NCBI RefSeq assembly: GCF_048388525.1
Contig: NZ_DBGCTQ010000121.1
Coordinates: forward strand, 9,218 to 73,217
Reading direction: 5' to 3'
Length of the DNA stretch: 64,000 nt
DNA from: BQOK01 sp048388525
GTDB lineage: Bacteria; Bacillota; Clostridia; Oscillospirales; Ruminococcaceae
The position numbers were made by a program, and so were the translations under genes. The notes under the pieces are model-generated. The model ran no database searches, was not told where the DNA came from, and worked only from the letters and a program-made list of their open reading frames with translations. Shown here in pieces: positions 42,250-49,959 of the stretch. The number at the start of each line of letters is the position of its first letter. The first letter of the stretch is position 1.

Positions 42250-42843
42250 ATGGAACGCACCATCATTGCACTGAGCCGCGAATACTGCACCGGGGGCATC
42301 GGCATCGCCCGCCAGGTGGCCGAGACGCTGGGGGTGCCTTTTTACGACAAGGAGCTGATCACCCTTGCCGCCAAGGAGAGCGGCCTTTCGGAGGAGGCGG
42401 TGGCCGCCAGCGAAAAGCGCCGCACGGGCAGCCTTTTGTACGGCCTTTACACCATGGGGGCCGACCTGCCCCTGAGCGACCAGGTGTACATCATCCAGAG
42501 CAAGGTGATCCAGTCGCTGGCGGAAAAGGGGCCCTGTGTGATCGTGGGCCGGTGCGCAGACTATGTGCTGCGGGACGACGAGCGCCTGCTGAGCGTGTTT
42601 TTGCACGCGCCCGCCGACTACCGGAGAAAGTGGGGCCTTGCACAAAAGCAGCTGCCCGCGGACCTGGACGACCGCGCCCTGGAAGCGCTGATCGAGAAGG
42701 AGGACAAACGCCGCGCGGGCTACTACAACTATTACACCGAATACCGGTGGGGCGCGGCCGGGCACTACGACCTGTGCCTGAACGCCGAGCTGGGGCCGGA
42801 GCTGTGCGCGGGGCTGATTTTGCAGGCGACCGGAAGAAAATAA
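42250..42843 (+). CDS. Cytidylate kinase-like family protein
   Basis: A 197-residue P-loop-type kinase of the AAK/Cmk-like family found often in Clostridia. The N-terminus IIALSREYCTGGIGIARQVAETLG replaces the usual GxxGxGKS with a glycine-rich loop, and VPFYDKELITLAA is the next family block; CVIVGRCADYVLRDDE and the ADYRRKWGL Arg helix follow. The substrate is unknown; true CMP kinase activity is doubtful given the loop. AAGGGGG precedes the ATG. Confidence 0.8.
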   Translation: MERTIIALSREYCTGGIGIARQVAETLGVPFYDKELITLAAKESGLSEEAVAASEKRRTGSLLYGLYTMGADLPLSDQVYIIQSKVIQSLAEKGPCVIVGRCADYVLRDDERLLSVFLHAPADYRRKWGLAQKQLPADLDDRALEALIEKEDKRRAGYYNYYTEYRWGAAGHYDLCLNAELGPELCAGLILQATGRK

Positions 42844-42863
42844 AAGAAAAGATGCGTTATCTC

Positions 42864-42893
42864 TTGACAATAGTATGACTTTGTGCTAATAAT
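42864..42893 (+). promoter_or_regulatory. Promoter upstream of the COG2509-type flavoprotein leader
   Basis: A consensus TTGACA is 18 bases from AATAAT. It starts 21 bases after the kinase-like gene stop and points to a short leader containing a terminator. Confidence 0.65.
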
Positions 42894-42927
42894 AAAAGGG
42901 ATAAGGCATTGCAAACAAGCATTTTAG

Positions 42928-42963
42928 GCCAGCTGCCGGCGTCCGCGGGCGGCTGGCTTTTTT
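42928..42963 (+). terminator. Intrinsic terminator inside the leader (possible attenuator)
   Basis: GCCAGCTGCC and GGCGGCTGGC pair (one G-U) around a 10-base loop, followed by TTTTTT. It lies between the 42864 promoter and the start codon at 43007. Confidence 0.75.
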
Positions 42964-43006
42964 GCGGCCACAACCACAATTTTGTTCACAGGAGGGCTTT
43001 TTGAAC

Positions 43007-44410
43007 ATGTATGATCTGGTGATCGTGGGCGCCGGCCCGGCCGGCATTTTTACCGCGCTGGAGCTGCTGCGCAAGGGTTCAAAGCAAAAAATGCTGATCG
43101 TGGAGAAGGGCCGCCCGGTGGAAAAGCGCCACTGCCCCAAGGCCGAAACCGGCCGCTGCATGAACTGCAAGCCCTACTGCCATATCACCACCGGCTTTTC
43201 GGGCGCGGGCGCCTTTTCAGACGGAAAGCTGAGCCTGTGCTATGAGGTGGGGGGCGATCTGCCCAGCCTGATCGGCGAACAGTTTGCCCAGGAATTGATG
43301 GACTATACCGACGGCATCTACCTGGAATTCGGCGCGGACCCCCACGTGGAGGGGGTATACGACGGCGAGGAGATCAAGGAGATCCGCAAGAACGCCATCC
43401 AGGCGGGGCTGAAGCTGGTGGACTGCCCGATCCGCCACCTGGGCACCGAGAAGGCCCAGGGGCTTTACCTTGCCATTCAGAACTACCTGGCCGATCACGG
43501 GGTGGAAATGCTGTTTGGCACCGAGTGCACCAACATCCTTTTGGAGGGCGACCAGTGCCTGGGGGTGCGGGTGCGGGAGAATGGCGGCGCGGAGCGCGAG
43601 GTGCGGGCAAAGCGCACGGTAATCGCCACCGGCCGCCGCGGCGCGGACTGGCTGGAAAACATCTGCGCCGAGCACGGCATCGCCCACAAGCCCGGCACGG
43701 TGGACATCGGCGTGCGGGTGGAGGTGCGCAACGAGGTGATGGAAAAGGTGAACAAGGTGCTGTATGAGTCGAAGCTCATCGGCTACCCCAAGCCCTTTAA
43801 AAACAAGGTGCGCACCTTCTGCCAGAACCCGGGCGGCTTTGTGAGCCAGGAGAACTACGACAACGACCTGGCGGTGGTGAACGGCCACTCGTACAAGGAA
43901 AAAAAGAGCCCCAACACAAACCTGGCCATTTTGTGCAGCCACAACTTCACCGAGCCCTTCAACCAGCCCATCGAGTATGCCCAAAAGGTGGGCGAGCTGA
44001 CCAACATGCTGGGGGCGGGGCACATTATGGTGCAGCGCTACGGCGATATTCTGGACGGCAAGCGCACCTGGGCCAAGGAGCTGAGCCAATCGAACGTAAA
44101 GCCCACGTTGGTGGACGCGGTGGCGGGCGATATTACCGCCGCCATGCCCTACCGGGCCATGACCAACATTGTGGAGTTTATCCAGATGCTGGACCAGGTG
44201 GTGCCGGGCTTTGCCAGCGGCGAGACCCTTTTGTACAGCCCGGAGCTGAAATTTTACTCGAACCGCATCCGCATGGACGCGGACCTGGTGACCAACATCC
44301 GGGGCCTGCACTGCCTGGGCGATTCTTCCGGGTGGACGCGGGGGCTGATGATGTCCAGCGTGATGGGGGTGCTGATGGGGCAGAAGATCATGCAGTGGGA
44401 GAAGCGCTGA
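43007..44410 (+). CDS. COG2509-type FAD-dependent dehydrogenase
   Basis: A 467-residue flavoprotein. It starts with the dinucleotide-binding MYDLVIVGAGPAGIFTALEL. A Cys-rich insert follows (RHCPKAETGRCMNCKPYC, four Cys), then TGFSGAGAFSDGKLSL, TVIATGRRGADWL and the C-terminal LHCLGDSSGWTRGLMMSSVMG with FAD contacts. This matches the uncharacterised FAD-dependent dehydrogenase family common in anaerobes. ATG 43007 lies ten bases after AGGAGGG; a TTG six bases earlier is too close. Confidence 0.88.
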   Translation: MYDLVIVGAGPAGIFTALELLRKGSKQKMLIVEKGRPVEKRHCPKAETGRCMNCKPYCHITTGFSGAGAFSDGKLSLCYEVGGDLPSLIGEQFAQELMDYTDGIYLEFGADPHVEGVYDGEEIKEIRKNAIQAGLKLVDCPIRHLGTEKAQGLYLAIQNYLADHGVEMLFGTECTNILLEGDQCLGVRVRENGGAEREVRAKRTVIATGRRGADWLENICAEHGIAHKPGTVDIGVRVEVRNEVMEKVNKVLYESKLIGYPKPFKNKVRTFCQNPGGFVSQENYDNDLAVVNGHSYKEKKSPNTNLAILCSHNFTEPFNQPIEYAQKVGELTNMLGAGHIMVQRYGDILDGKRTWAKELSQSNVKPTLVDAVAGDITAAMPYRAMTNIVEFIQMLDQVVPGFASGETLLYSPELKFYSNRIRMDADLVTNIRGLHCLGDSSGWTRGLMMSSVMGVLMGQKIMQWEKR

Positions 44411-44504
44411 GACGAAGAAGGGCCAAAAGAGAGCTTTGGCCTGAATGGTGTCAATGGTGTCAAATGGTGCTGCCGGCTGAAGAAAAGAGCACAAGGTTTT
44501 TATT

Positions 44505-44550
44505 AAAAAAGATCCTGCCCGTGAAAAACATCGCGGGCAGGATCTTTTTT
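44505..44550. terminator. Bidirectional terminator
   Basis: AAAAAAGATCCTGCCCG and CGGGCAGGATCTTTTTT pair around a short A-rich loop, between the flavoprotein gene and the minus-strand XRE island. Confidence 0.9.
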
Positions 44551-44559
44551 GTGTATGGA

Positions 44560-44687
44560 CTATTCCAGCAGGGTGAGGAAGGTGCGCACCTTTGCGAGTT
44601 GGTTTGGAAGTAGGCGCTGAACACCCCGCGGACTTTTTCGATCTCGAAGCGCTGCGCCTTGGAATACAGTCCTTCTTTCATTCTCAT
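44560..44687 (-). pseudogene. Small gene downstream of the XRE regulator, probably frameshifted
   Basis: The frame from ATG 44687 gives MRMKEGLYSKAQRFEIEKVR and GVFSAYFQTNSQ, which looks coding, but then reads on across the terminator in an unlikely frame. A -1 shift near CAAAGG at about 44592 gives KVRTFLTLLE and a stop at 44560, just before the terminator. This suggests a roughly 41-residue original protein. The start sits seven bases after the XRE stop, behind AGAGGATA. I do not recognise the family. Confidence 0.35.
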
Positions 44688-44693
44688 TATCCT

Positions 44694-45020
44694 CTACTGG
44701 TATTCCTCATTGACCATCACGTTGATAACACGAAAAATCCGTTCCCGCTCCTCCGGCGGTAAATTCTGTAATTTGTCGTCAAGCTCTGTCTCCCGGATTT
44801 TAAAGCCGCATTCCAAAACATCCTGAAGTACCAGGTCGGCGGACGTTCCCAGCGCTCCTAATATATTTACCAGGACTTCGAGGCTCGGCGCGCGAACACC
44901 GCGTTCTATTGTTGAAATCGCACTTACCGTCACCTCGATTGTCTCTGCCAATTCACTTTGGCTAAATCCTACTTGTTGCCGCGCTTCTTTGATCCTTCTG
45001 CCTATTTTCTTTTTGTCCAT
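44694..45020 (-). CDS. XRE-family (Cro/CI-type) transcriptional regulator
   Basis: A 108-residue protein. The helix-turn-helix domain (about 4-58) reads IGRRIKEARQQVGFSQSELAETIEVTVSAISTIERG with the usual R-A-P-S-L end. The last 45 residues are charged helix. Its base composition is lower in GC than its surroundings. ATG 45020 (MDKKK) is preferred; a longer start at 45041 overlaps the stop of the remnant HTH peptide (TAATG). It may be a leftover of a mobile element or a stress regulator. A short broken gene follows. Confidence 0.8.
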   Translation of the reverse strand: MDKKKIGRRIKEARQQVGFSQSELAETIEVTVSAISTIERGVRAPSLEVLVNILGALGTSADLVLQDVLECGFKIRETELDDKLQNLPPEERERIFRVINVMVNEEYQ

Positions 45021-45040
45021 ATTACTTCCCATACCTAACA

Positions 45041-45154
45041 TTAGCAGTGATTACGGCCCAAAGCCAGACTCATCTCATATTCCGATACGCCTTTGCCAAA
45101 ACGAAGTGTGGTAATGCGCCCGCGGATAAATGGACGAAAAGCATCCCGTTCCAC
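45041..45154 (-). pseudogene. N-terminal fragment of a second small HTH regulator
   Basis: A 37-residue frame from GTG 45154 reads MERDAFRPFIRGRITTLR, then FGKGVSEYEMSLALGRNHC and stop. This matches the first helices of the small Clostridial Cro/CI-type regulators (pattern LRxxKxxSEYxMSxxLGxS), but stops where the recognition helix should begin. The stop overlaps the ATG at 45041 (TAATG). I read it as a truncated gene; a short coupled leader peptide is the alternative. Confidence 0.5.
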
Positions 45155-45199
45155 ACGTCCACCCCACTTTCATTATTACTGTAACTAATGATAAACATT

Positions 45200-45260
45200 T
45201 TAAAAGTGGCTATATAAGGATTTAAAATGTTAATTATATTTAAAAGTATGATTAAAAGTG
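45200..45260. repeat. Three TTAAAAGT repeats in the AT-rich island
   Basis: TTAAAAGT occurs at 45200, 45240 and 45252 in the same orientation, upstream of the XRE gene, in the most AT-rich part of the window. They could be binding sites of the XRE protein. Confidence 0.4.
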
Positions 45261-45337
45261 TTATAGTTTAAAAATGGAAAAAGAAAGAAATAAATATGGG
45301 ACGATTTGGAGAAAAAAGCAGTGCGGGAAACGCCGGT

Positions 45338-45366
45338 TTGCCGTTTTTTTAAGCATATGCTATAAT
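45338..45366 (+). promoter_or_regulatory. Promoter of the cyclophilin-gtrA pair
   Basis: TTGCCG and TATAAT are 17 bases apart, and TGC before TATAAT gives an extended -10. Confidence 0.75.
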
Positions 45367-45434
45367 ACTTGCACAATACTAAAAACAGCGCGCGCGGCCC
45401 CCAGGGCGCCGCGCGCGGGAATGGAGAAACGAGT

Positions 45435-45911
45435 ATGGTACGCATCACCATGAAAAACGGCGGCGTGATTGAGCTGGAGCTGGACGAAAAGGCCGCGCCC
45501 CTGACTGTGGAGAACTTTTTGAAGCTGGTGAACGAGGGCTTTTACGACGGCCTGACCTTCCACCGCATCATCCCCGGGTTCATGATCCAGGGCGGCTGCC
45601 CGGACGGCACCGGCATGGGCGGCCCGGGCTGGCACATCAAGGGGGAGTTCCAGAAAAACGGCTGGGAGAACCCCATCCGCCACAGCCGCGGCGTGATCAG
45701 CATGGCGCGGGCCATGGACCCGGACTCGGCCGGCAGCCAGTTCTTCATCATGCACGCCGACGCGCCGCACCTGGACGGCAGCTACGCCGCCTTTGGCCGG
45801 GTGGTGAGCGGCATGGACGTGGTGGATGAGATCGCGGCCGTGCCCACCGGTTATGCCGACAAGCCCAAGGAGCCCGTGGTGATGGAGAGCGTGCGGGTCG
45901 TGGAAGAATGA
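45435..45911 (+). CDS. Cyclophilin-type peptidyl-prolyl cis-trans isomerase
   Basis: A 158-residue cytoplasmic cyclophilin. Family blocks are DGLTFHRIIPGFMIQGGCPDG (catalytic Arg in FHR), GVISMARAMDPDSAGSQFFI and AAFGRVVSGMDVVDEIA. It assists protein folding. ATG 45435 is used with GGAGAAACGAGT before it; a TTG 22 codons earlier lies in the promoter. Its stop overlaps the gtrA start by four bases (ATGA). Confidence 0.94.
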   Translation: MVRITMKNGGVIELELDEKAAPLTVENFLKLVNEGFYDGLTFHRIIPGFMIQGGCPDGTGMGGPGWHIKGEFQKNGWENPIRHSRGVISMARAMDPDSAGSQFFIMHADAPHLDGSYAAFGRVVSGMDVVDEIAAVPTGYADKPKEPVVMESVRVVEE

Positions 45912-46351
45912 CCGAGCGGCTCAAGCAGCTGTGGACTAAATATTACGAGCAGCTGACCTACCTGATCTTTGGGGGGCTTGCCACCCTTTTGAACATTGTG
46001 CTTGCCATGGTGTTCCGCAGTTTCGGTATGCCTACCACCCTGAATACGGTGCTGGACAACGTGATCTGCATCCTGTTCGCCTACACCACCAACCGGCTGT
46101 GGGTATTCAAAAGCCGCAGCAGGGGCGCCGACGCGCTGCGGGAATTCGGCTCGTTCATTGCCTGCCGCGTGGGCACCATGGTGATGGACGTGGCGGTGAT
46201 GTGGCTGGGGGCCGACGTGATCGGCCCGGCACTTGTGCCCGCCGCCTGGCTGGGGCTGTGGTTTTTGGGCGTGAAGGTGTTCTCGAACGTTTTGGTGATC
46301 GTGTTCAACTACGTTTTTTCCAAAAAGATCATTTTCATCAAGAAAAAGTAG
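45908..46351 (+). CDS. GtrA family membrane protein
   Basis: A 147-residue protein with four helices. The opening LTYLIFGGLATLLNIVLAMVF and the signature CILFAYTTNRLWVFKSRS match GtrA/DPMS4-type proteins, which move or anchor lipid-linked sugars with a GtrB-type glycosyltransferase. Such an enzyme is encoded at 5876-6820. It is translationally coupled to the cyclophilin gene, an odd pairing by function. Confidence 0.88.
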   Translation: MTERLKQLWTKYYEQLTYLIFGGLATLLNIVLAMVFRSFGMPTTLNTVLDNVICILFAYTTNRLWVFKSRSRGADALREFGSFIACRVGTMVMDVAVMWLGADVIGPALVPAAWLGLWFLGVKVFSNVLVIVFNYVFSKKIIFIKKK

Positions 46352-46390
46352 GCTGCCAGGCACATTTTTTGCCGAAACTGAAGCATTTGC

Positions 46391-46434
46391 AAAAGGTATT
46401 TCGTTTGAATGAACGAAATACCTTTTATTTTTTG
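46391..46434 (+). terminator. Terminator of the cyclophilin-gtrA pair
   Basis: AAAAGGTATTTCGTT and AACGAAATACCTTTT form a perfect 15-bp stem, followed by ATTTTTT. Confidence 0.88.
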
Positions 46435-46444
46435 CAATATGGTA

Positions 46445-46476
46445 TTGACAAATAATATTATACGAAATATAATATT
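46445..46476 (+). promoter_or_regulatory. Consensus promoter and palindromic operator of the PadR module
   Basis: TTGACA and TATAAT, both perfect, are 17 bases apart (46445-46473). The exact arms AATATTATA (46454-46462) and TATAATATT (46468-46476) cover the spacer and the -10, as for a repressor site. PadR, the first gene, is the likely repressor. Confidence 0.85.
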
Positions 46477-46505
46477 GCTACAGACACAACAAAGGAGGCG
46501 AGGGC

Positions 46506-46826
46506 ATGGCGTTTAATACGGGAGCGGCCCTGCTGGATGCATTGGTTTTGAGCACAGCGGCGCGGGAGCCGACCTATGGCTACCGCATCACCCAGGATGT
46601 GCGGCAGATCATGGTGGTGAGCGAGAGCACTTTATACCCGGTGCTGCGGCGCCTGCAAAAAGAGGGGTATCTGGAGACCTACGACCAGGAATTCGCGGGG
46701 CGCAACCGGCGCTATTACCGGCTGACCGAGCCGGGCGGCGAGGCGCTGGAGCAGTACCGGGTGGACTGGATCGACTACAAGACAAAGATCGACGCAATGC
46801 TGTTGGGAGAGGGGGAAGCGCAGTGA
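46506..46826 (+). CDS. PadR-family transcriptional repressor
   Basis: A 106-residue PadR regulator with the winged-helix signature: REPTYGYRITQDV, STLYPVLRRLQKEGYLETYDQ and RRYYRLTEPGGEALEQY. In Firmicutes such genes precede DUF1700/DUF4097 envelope genes and repress their own operon. A palindrome on the promoter supports autoregulation. GGAGGCGAGGGC precedes the ATG; the stop overlaps the next gene by four bases. Confidence 0.93.
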   Translation: MAFNTGAALLDALVLSTAAREPTYGYRITQDVRQIMVVSESTLYPVLRRLQKEGYLETYDQEFAGRNRRYYRLTEPGGEALEQYRVDWIDYKTKIDAMLLGEGEAQ

Positions 46827-47656
46827 CCAGGGAGGAATTTTTGCAGCGGCTGGACAAGGCGCTGCTGGCGCAGGTGACCGAGGAAGAGCGGACCGAGGCC
46901 ATCCAGTTTTACGAAGAATACTTCAGCGAGGCGGGCCCCGAGCAGGAGGGGGCCGTGCTGGCCGAGCTGGGCAGCCCCGAAAAGGTGGCGGCGATCATCA
47001 AGGCCAACGTGCCGGGCAGCCGCGCCGAGCAGGCGGCGGAACAGCCCGCCGCGCAGCAGGAGGAGTCGCCGGCCGAGGCAGCCCCCGCGCCGCAGCTGAC
47101 CCTGGAGGGGCCGGACTGGGCCGCCGGCAAGCCGCAGGAACAGCCCCGGGAGGAAGAAGAAGCTCCGCAGGAGGCGCAGCCCGAGCACCAGATCCCGCTG
47201 CCGGTGTATGCCAGGCCGCGGGCGGCGGGCGCGGCGGCCATTGCCCAGAGCGCGCCCGTTTACGGCCCCCGGGCCGGCGCGACGCGCCGGGGCCTGAGCA
47301 ACAACACGATCCTGCTGATCGTGCTGGCGGTGCTGCTGATGCCCCTGTGGGGCGGGCTGCTGACCGGCGTGCTGGGGGTGCTGTTCGGCATTCTGTGCGT
47401 GGGCTTTGCGCTGGTGATCGCGGGCGGCGCCACCATTGTGGCGGTGATCACGGTGCTGGCGGCCAACGCCTCCGCGGCCTTTGCCGCCGGCATTCCGGTG
47501 GGCCTGCTGACCGTGGGCGTGTGCATGGTGGCGGCAGCGCTGGGCATCCTGCTGATTGCGGGCGGGCTGTGGTTCAACTTCCGGGCGATCCCCGCGCTGT
47601 GGCGCGGTGCCAAAAAAGCGATCAACCGGCTGCTGGGCCGCCGGAAGGAGGCGTGA
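46823..47656 (+). CDS. DUF1700/HAAS-domain membrane protein
   Basis: A 277-residue protein. The N-terminal HAAS signalling domain (MTREEFLQRLDKALLAQVTEEE, FYEEYFSEAG, LGSPEKVAAII) is followed by an acidic Ala/Pro/Glu-rich linker (about 70-140). Four or so C-terminal membrane helices hold the Gly/Ala-rich VLAANASAAFAAG segment. HAAS proteins work with PadR regulators at the membrane. It overlaps padR by four bases and the next gene begins three bases after its stop. Confidence 0.85.
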   Translation: MTREEFLQRLDKALLAQVTEEERTEAIQFYEEYFSEAGPEQEGAVLAELGSPEKVAAIIKANVPGSRAEQAAEQPAAQQEESPAEAAPAPQLTLEGPDWAAGKPQEQPREEEEAPQEAQPEHQIPLPVYARPRAAGAAAIAQSAPVYGPRAGATRRGLSNNTILLIVLAVLLMPLWGGLLTGVLGVLFGILCVGFALVIAGGATIVAVITVLAANASAAFAAGIPVGLLTVGVCMVAAALGILLIAGGLWFNFRAIPALWRGAKKAINRLLGRRKEA

Positions 47657-47659
47657 CGA

Positions 47660-48607
47660 ATGAAAAACTTTATTCGGGCCTGCGCGGGCCTTGCGGCCGT
47701 GTTCCTGGTGCCGGGCATTTTGTGCCTGGTGATGGGCACGGCGATGGGCGGCAGCTGGAGCGAGGCGATGCGCTACACCAGCGTGGGCGTTGGGCGGTAC
47801 GGCAGCGTGCACCTGCTGGGCTGGGACGACGGCTACGTGAGCGACTGGGGAGAGTATTACACCGGGGAGCACCACGGCGGCTGGGCGGCGCCCGAGGCCC
47901 CCGAAGCCCCGGAACCGCCGCAAGCGCCCACCGCGCCCACGGCGCCCGGCGCCACCGAGCTGCGCCAGCGGCTGGGCAGCTATAACGGGCTGGAGAACCG
48001 GGCCCCGGAAACAGTGGCGAAAGCCACCAAGCTGGAATTTGAGCTGAGCGGCACCAAGGAGATACAGATTATCCCGGCGGAGGGCTTTGGCCTTTACGCC
48101 GAGGGGGACGTGGGTACCCTGACCACCCAGATGGACGGCTCCACCTGGAAGGTGGAAACGAACCACCGGCGCACAGTGGCCGGCACGCTGTACGTCCTGC
48201 TGCCGGAGGGCGCGCAGTTTACCGAGATCGAACTGATGGTCGGCGCGGGCGGCATCAACGGCAGCGGCCTTTCGGCGGATAAGCTGGAGGCCACCGCGGG
48301 CGCAGGCGCGGTCGATCTGACCGGGGTGTGGGCCCGCAAGCTGGAGCTGACAGCCGAGGCGGGAAGCATTTCGGTGCAGGGCGAGGTGACCCAGAAAGCA
48401 GAGCTGGACGCTCAGGCGGGCTACATTTACCTGCTCACCCCGAAGCCCGCCGACTATGGCTACAAGATCGAGTGCAGCATGGGCAGCGTGAGCATCGACG
48501 GCGACACCTACAGCGCTTTGAGCAGCAGTGTGAAGCACAATTCCCACGCAGCCACGATCTTTGACGTGGAATGCAGCGTGGGCAGCGTGGAGGTGGCATT
48601 TGAGTGA
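47660..48607 (+). CDS. DUF4097-type beta-solenoid envelope protein
   Basis: A 315-residue protein with an N-terminal membrane segment (FIRACAGLAAVFLVPGILCLVMG). A Pro/Ala/Glu-rich linker (about 78-100) precedes a long beta-repeat region in DUF4097 style, with successive strand repeats such as KLEATAGAGAVDLTGV, KLELTAEAGSISVQG and AELDAQAGYIYLL. DUF4097 proteins in PadR/HAAS operons are thought to sense or brace the envelope; the exact role is unknown. The repeat region likely lies outside the membrane. Confidence 0.8.
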   Translation: MKNFIRACAGLAAVFLVPGILCLVMGTAMGGSWSEAMRYTSVGVGRYGSVHLLGWDDGYVSDWGEYYTGEHHGGWAAPEAPEAPEPPQAPTAPTAPGATELRQRLGSYNGLENRAPETVAKATKLEFELSGTKEIQIIPAEGFGLYAEGDVGTLTTQMDGSTWKVETNHRRTVAGTLYVLLPEGAQFTEIELMVGAGGINGSGLSADKLEATAGAGAVDLTGVWARKLELTAEAGSISVQGEVTQKAELDAQAGYIYLLTPKPADYGYKIECSMGSVSIDGDTYSALSSSVKHNSHAATIFDVECSVGSVEVAFE

Positions 48608-48644
48608 GCCCCGACCCATACAATTAAAAAGGAGAGAGTGAATT

Positions 48645-48836
48645 ATGGAACCAAAACGTTTGACGAAGGGCCATACCAAAATGATCTGCGGGGTGTGCAG
48701 CGGCCTGGCCGAATACCTGAATGTGGACGTGACGTTGGTGCGCCTGGGCGTGGTGGTGCTGACCGCCGTGTGGGGCAGCGGCCTGCTGGCGTATATCGTG
48801 GCGGCCATCATCATGCCCGAGCCCCCGCTGGAATAA
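48645..48836 (+). CDS. PspC-domain protein
   Basis: A 63-residue protein that is only a PspC domain: KMICGVCSGLAEYLNVDVTLVRLGVVVLT followed by a membrane helix GSGLLAYIVAAIIMPE. PspC proteins take part in envelope-stress responses. It is the last clear member of the PadR module. AAAGGAGAGAG precedes the ATG. Confidence 0.93.
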   Translation: MEPKRLTKGHTKMICGVCSGLAEYLNVDVTLVRLGVVVLTAVWGSGLLAYIVAAIIMPEPPLE

Positions 48837-48932
48837 ACCCAAAACGGTCCGGCACAGGGCGGCAGCCTGCGCCGCCCTGTGCCGCTTTGCGGCCCGGCGC
48901 GCCGGGCTTATGGAAAAGGAGATGCGGATCCA

Positions 48933-49868
48933 ATGAAAAAGATATTCTTTTCGCCGGACGGCTGCCTGCGCAGCGGCTGGCAGATGGCCCTTTACATGGT
49001 GGTTTATTTTGCGGTGAGCCAGGCGGTGACCATGGCGCTTTCCATGGTGGTGAACCCCCTGCTGCTGTTTTTGCTGGGCGGGGTGGAGGGCGTGCGGGCC
49101 TGGCCCGGCCTGATGGCGCTGAACTACATCCTGTTGGCAGTGGTGAACCTGGTGGCCGCCTGGGCCCTGGCGGCGCTGTTTGCGGCCCTGAACAAAAAGC
49201 GGGGCGTAAAGCTGCGCTTTGGCGTGAGCGGCAAGGGGCTGCGCCAGCTGGGCGCGGGGCTGCTGGCGGGCGCGGCGTCCATGGCGGTGGTGGCCGCCAT
49301 GCTGTACGGCTTTGGAGACATGCGCTTTACCGGCTTTGGCTTTTCGCCCATGCTGGCGGTCTACCTGGTGCTGTTCATTACGGTGGGCATTACCGAGGAG
49401 ACCCTGTGCCGGGGCGTGCTGCAGGGAGCTTTGGCCGGCCGTGTGCCCGCGGCGGCGGTGGTGCTGGTTCCCAGCGTGCTGTTTGGCCTTCTGCACTTTG
49501 CAAACCCAGGCTTCGGCCTGCTGCCCTGCCTGAACATCATCCTGGTGGGGGTGCTGTTCGCGCTGGTCACCCTGCGCAGCGGCAGCCTGGCAGCGGCCAT
49601 TGGTTACCACATCACCTGGAACTTTTTCCAGGGCAATGTGTTCGGCATCCTGGTGAGCGGCACCGACACCAACGCCGCCAGCCTGATCTCGGGGGAGCTG
49701 ACCCGTGCGAACATTTGGAACGGCGGAAATTTCGGCGCCGAGGGCGGGCTGTACGTGACCCTTCTTTTAGCGGTGAGCCTCGCGCTGGCCTGGAAATTCT
49801 GGCCCAAGGGCGAAGCCCCGGCGGCCCTGCGCGGGGGCGAAAAAACGCGCCTGCCGGAAACGGAATAA
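48933..49868 (+). CDS. CPBP-family intramembrane metalloprotease
   Basis: A 311-residue membrane protein with about eight helices. The CPBP (Abi) motifs are intact: TEETLCRGVLQGAL (EExxxR), FGLLHFANPG, and IGYHITWNFFQGN with the last His/Asn pair. Such proteins cleave or modify membrane-bound or prenylated peptides. ATG 48933 follows AAAGGAG at about 11 bases. A terminator follows, so it may be transcribed with the PadR module or alone. Confidence 0.9.
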   Translation: MKKIFFSPDGCLRSGWQMALYMVVYFAVSQAVTMALSMVVNPLLLFLLGGVEGVRAWPGLMALNYILLAVVNLVAAWALAALFAALNKKRGVKLRFGVSGKGLRQLGAGLLAGAASMAVVAAMLYGFGDMRFTGFGFSPMLAVYLVLFITVGITEETLCRGVLQGALAGRVPAAAVVLVPSVLFGLLHFANPGFGLLPCLNIILVGVLFALVTLRSGSLAAAIGYHITWNFFQGNVFGILVSGTDTNAASLISGELTRANIWNGGNFGAEGGLYVTLLLAVSLALAWKFWPKGEAPAALRGGEKTRLPETE

Positions 49869-49883
49869 GGCGCGAAAAAAGAG

Positions 49884-49921
49884 AAAGAGGCCCGGAACGC
49901 ACAGCGTTCCGGGCCTCTTTG
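49884..49921. terminator. Bidirectional terminator
   Basis: AAAGAGGCCCGGAACGC and its exact complement pair across ACA between the converging protease and anti-sigma-like genes. Confidence 0.9.
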
Positions 49922-49959
49922 CGGCAAAAAAGCGATCGGCCGGGAAGGGGGAGGAGGGT

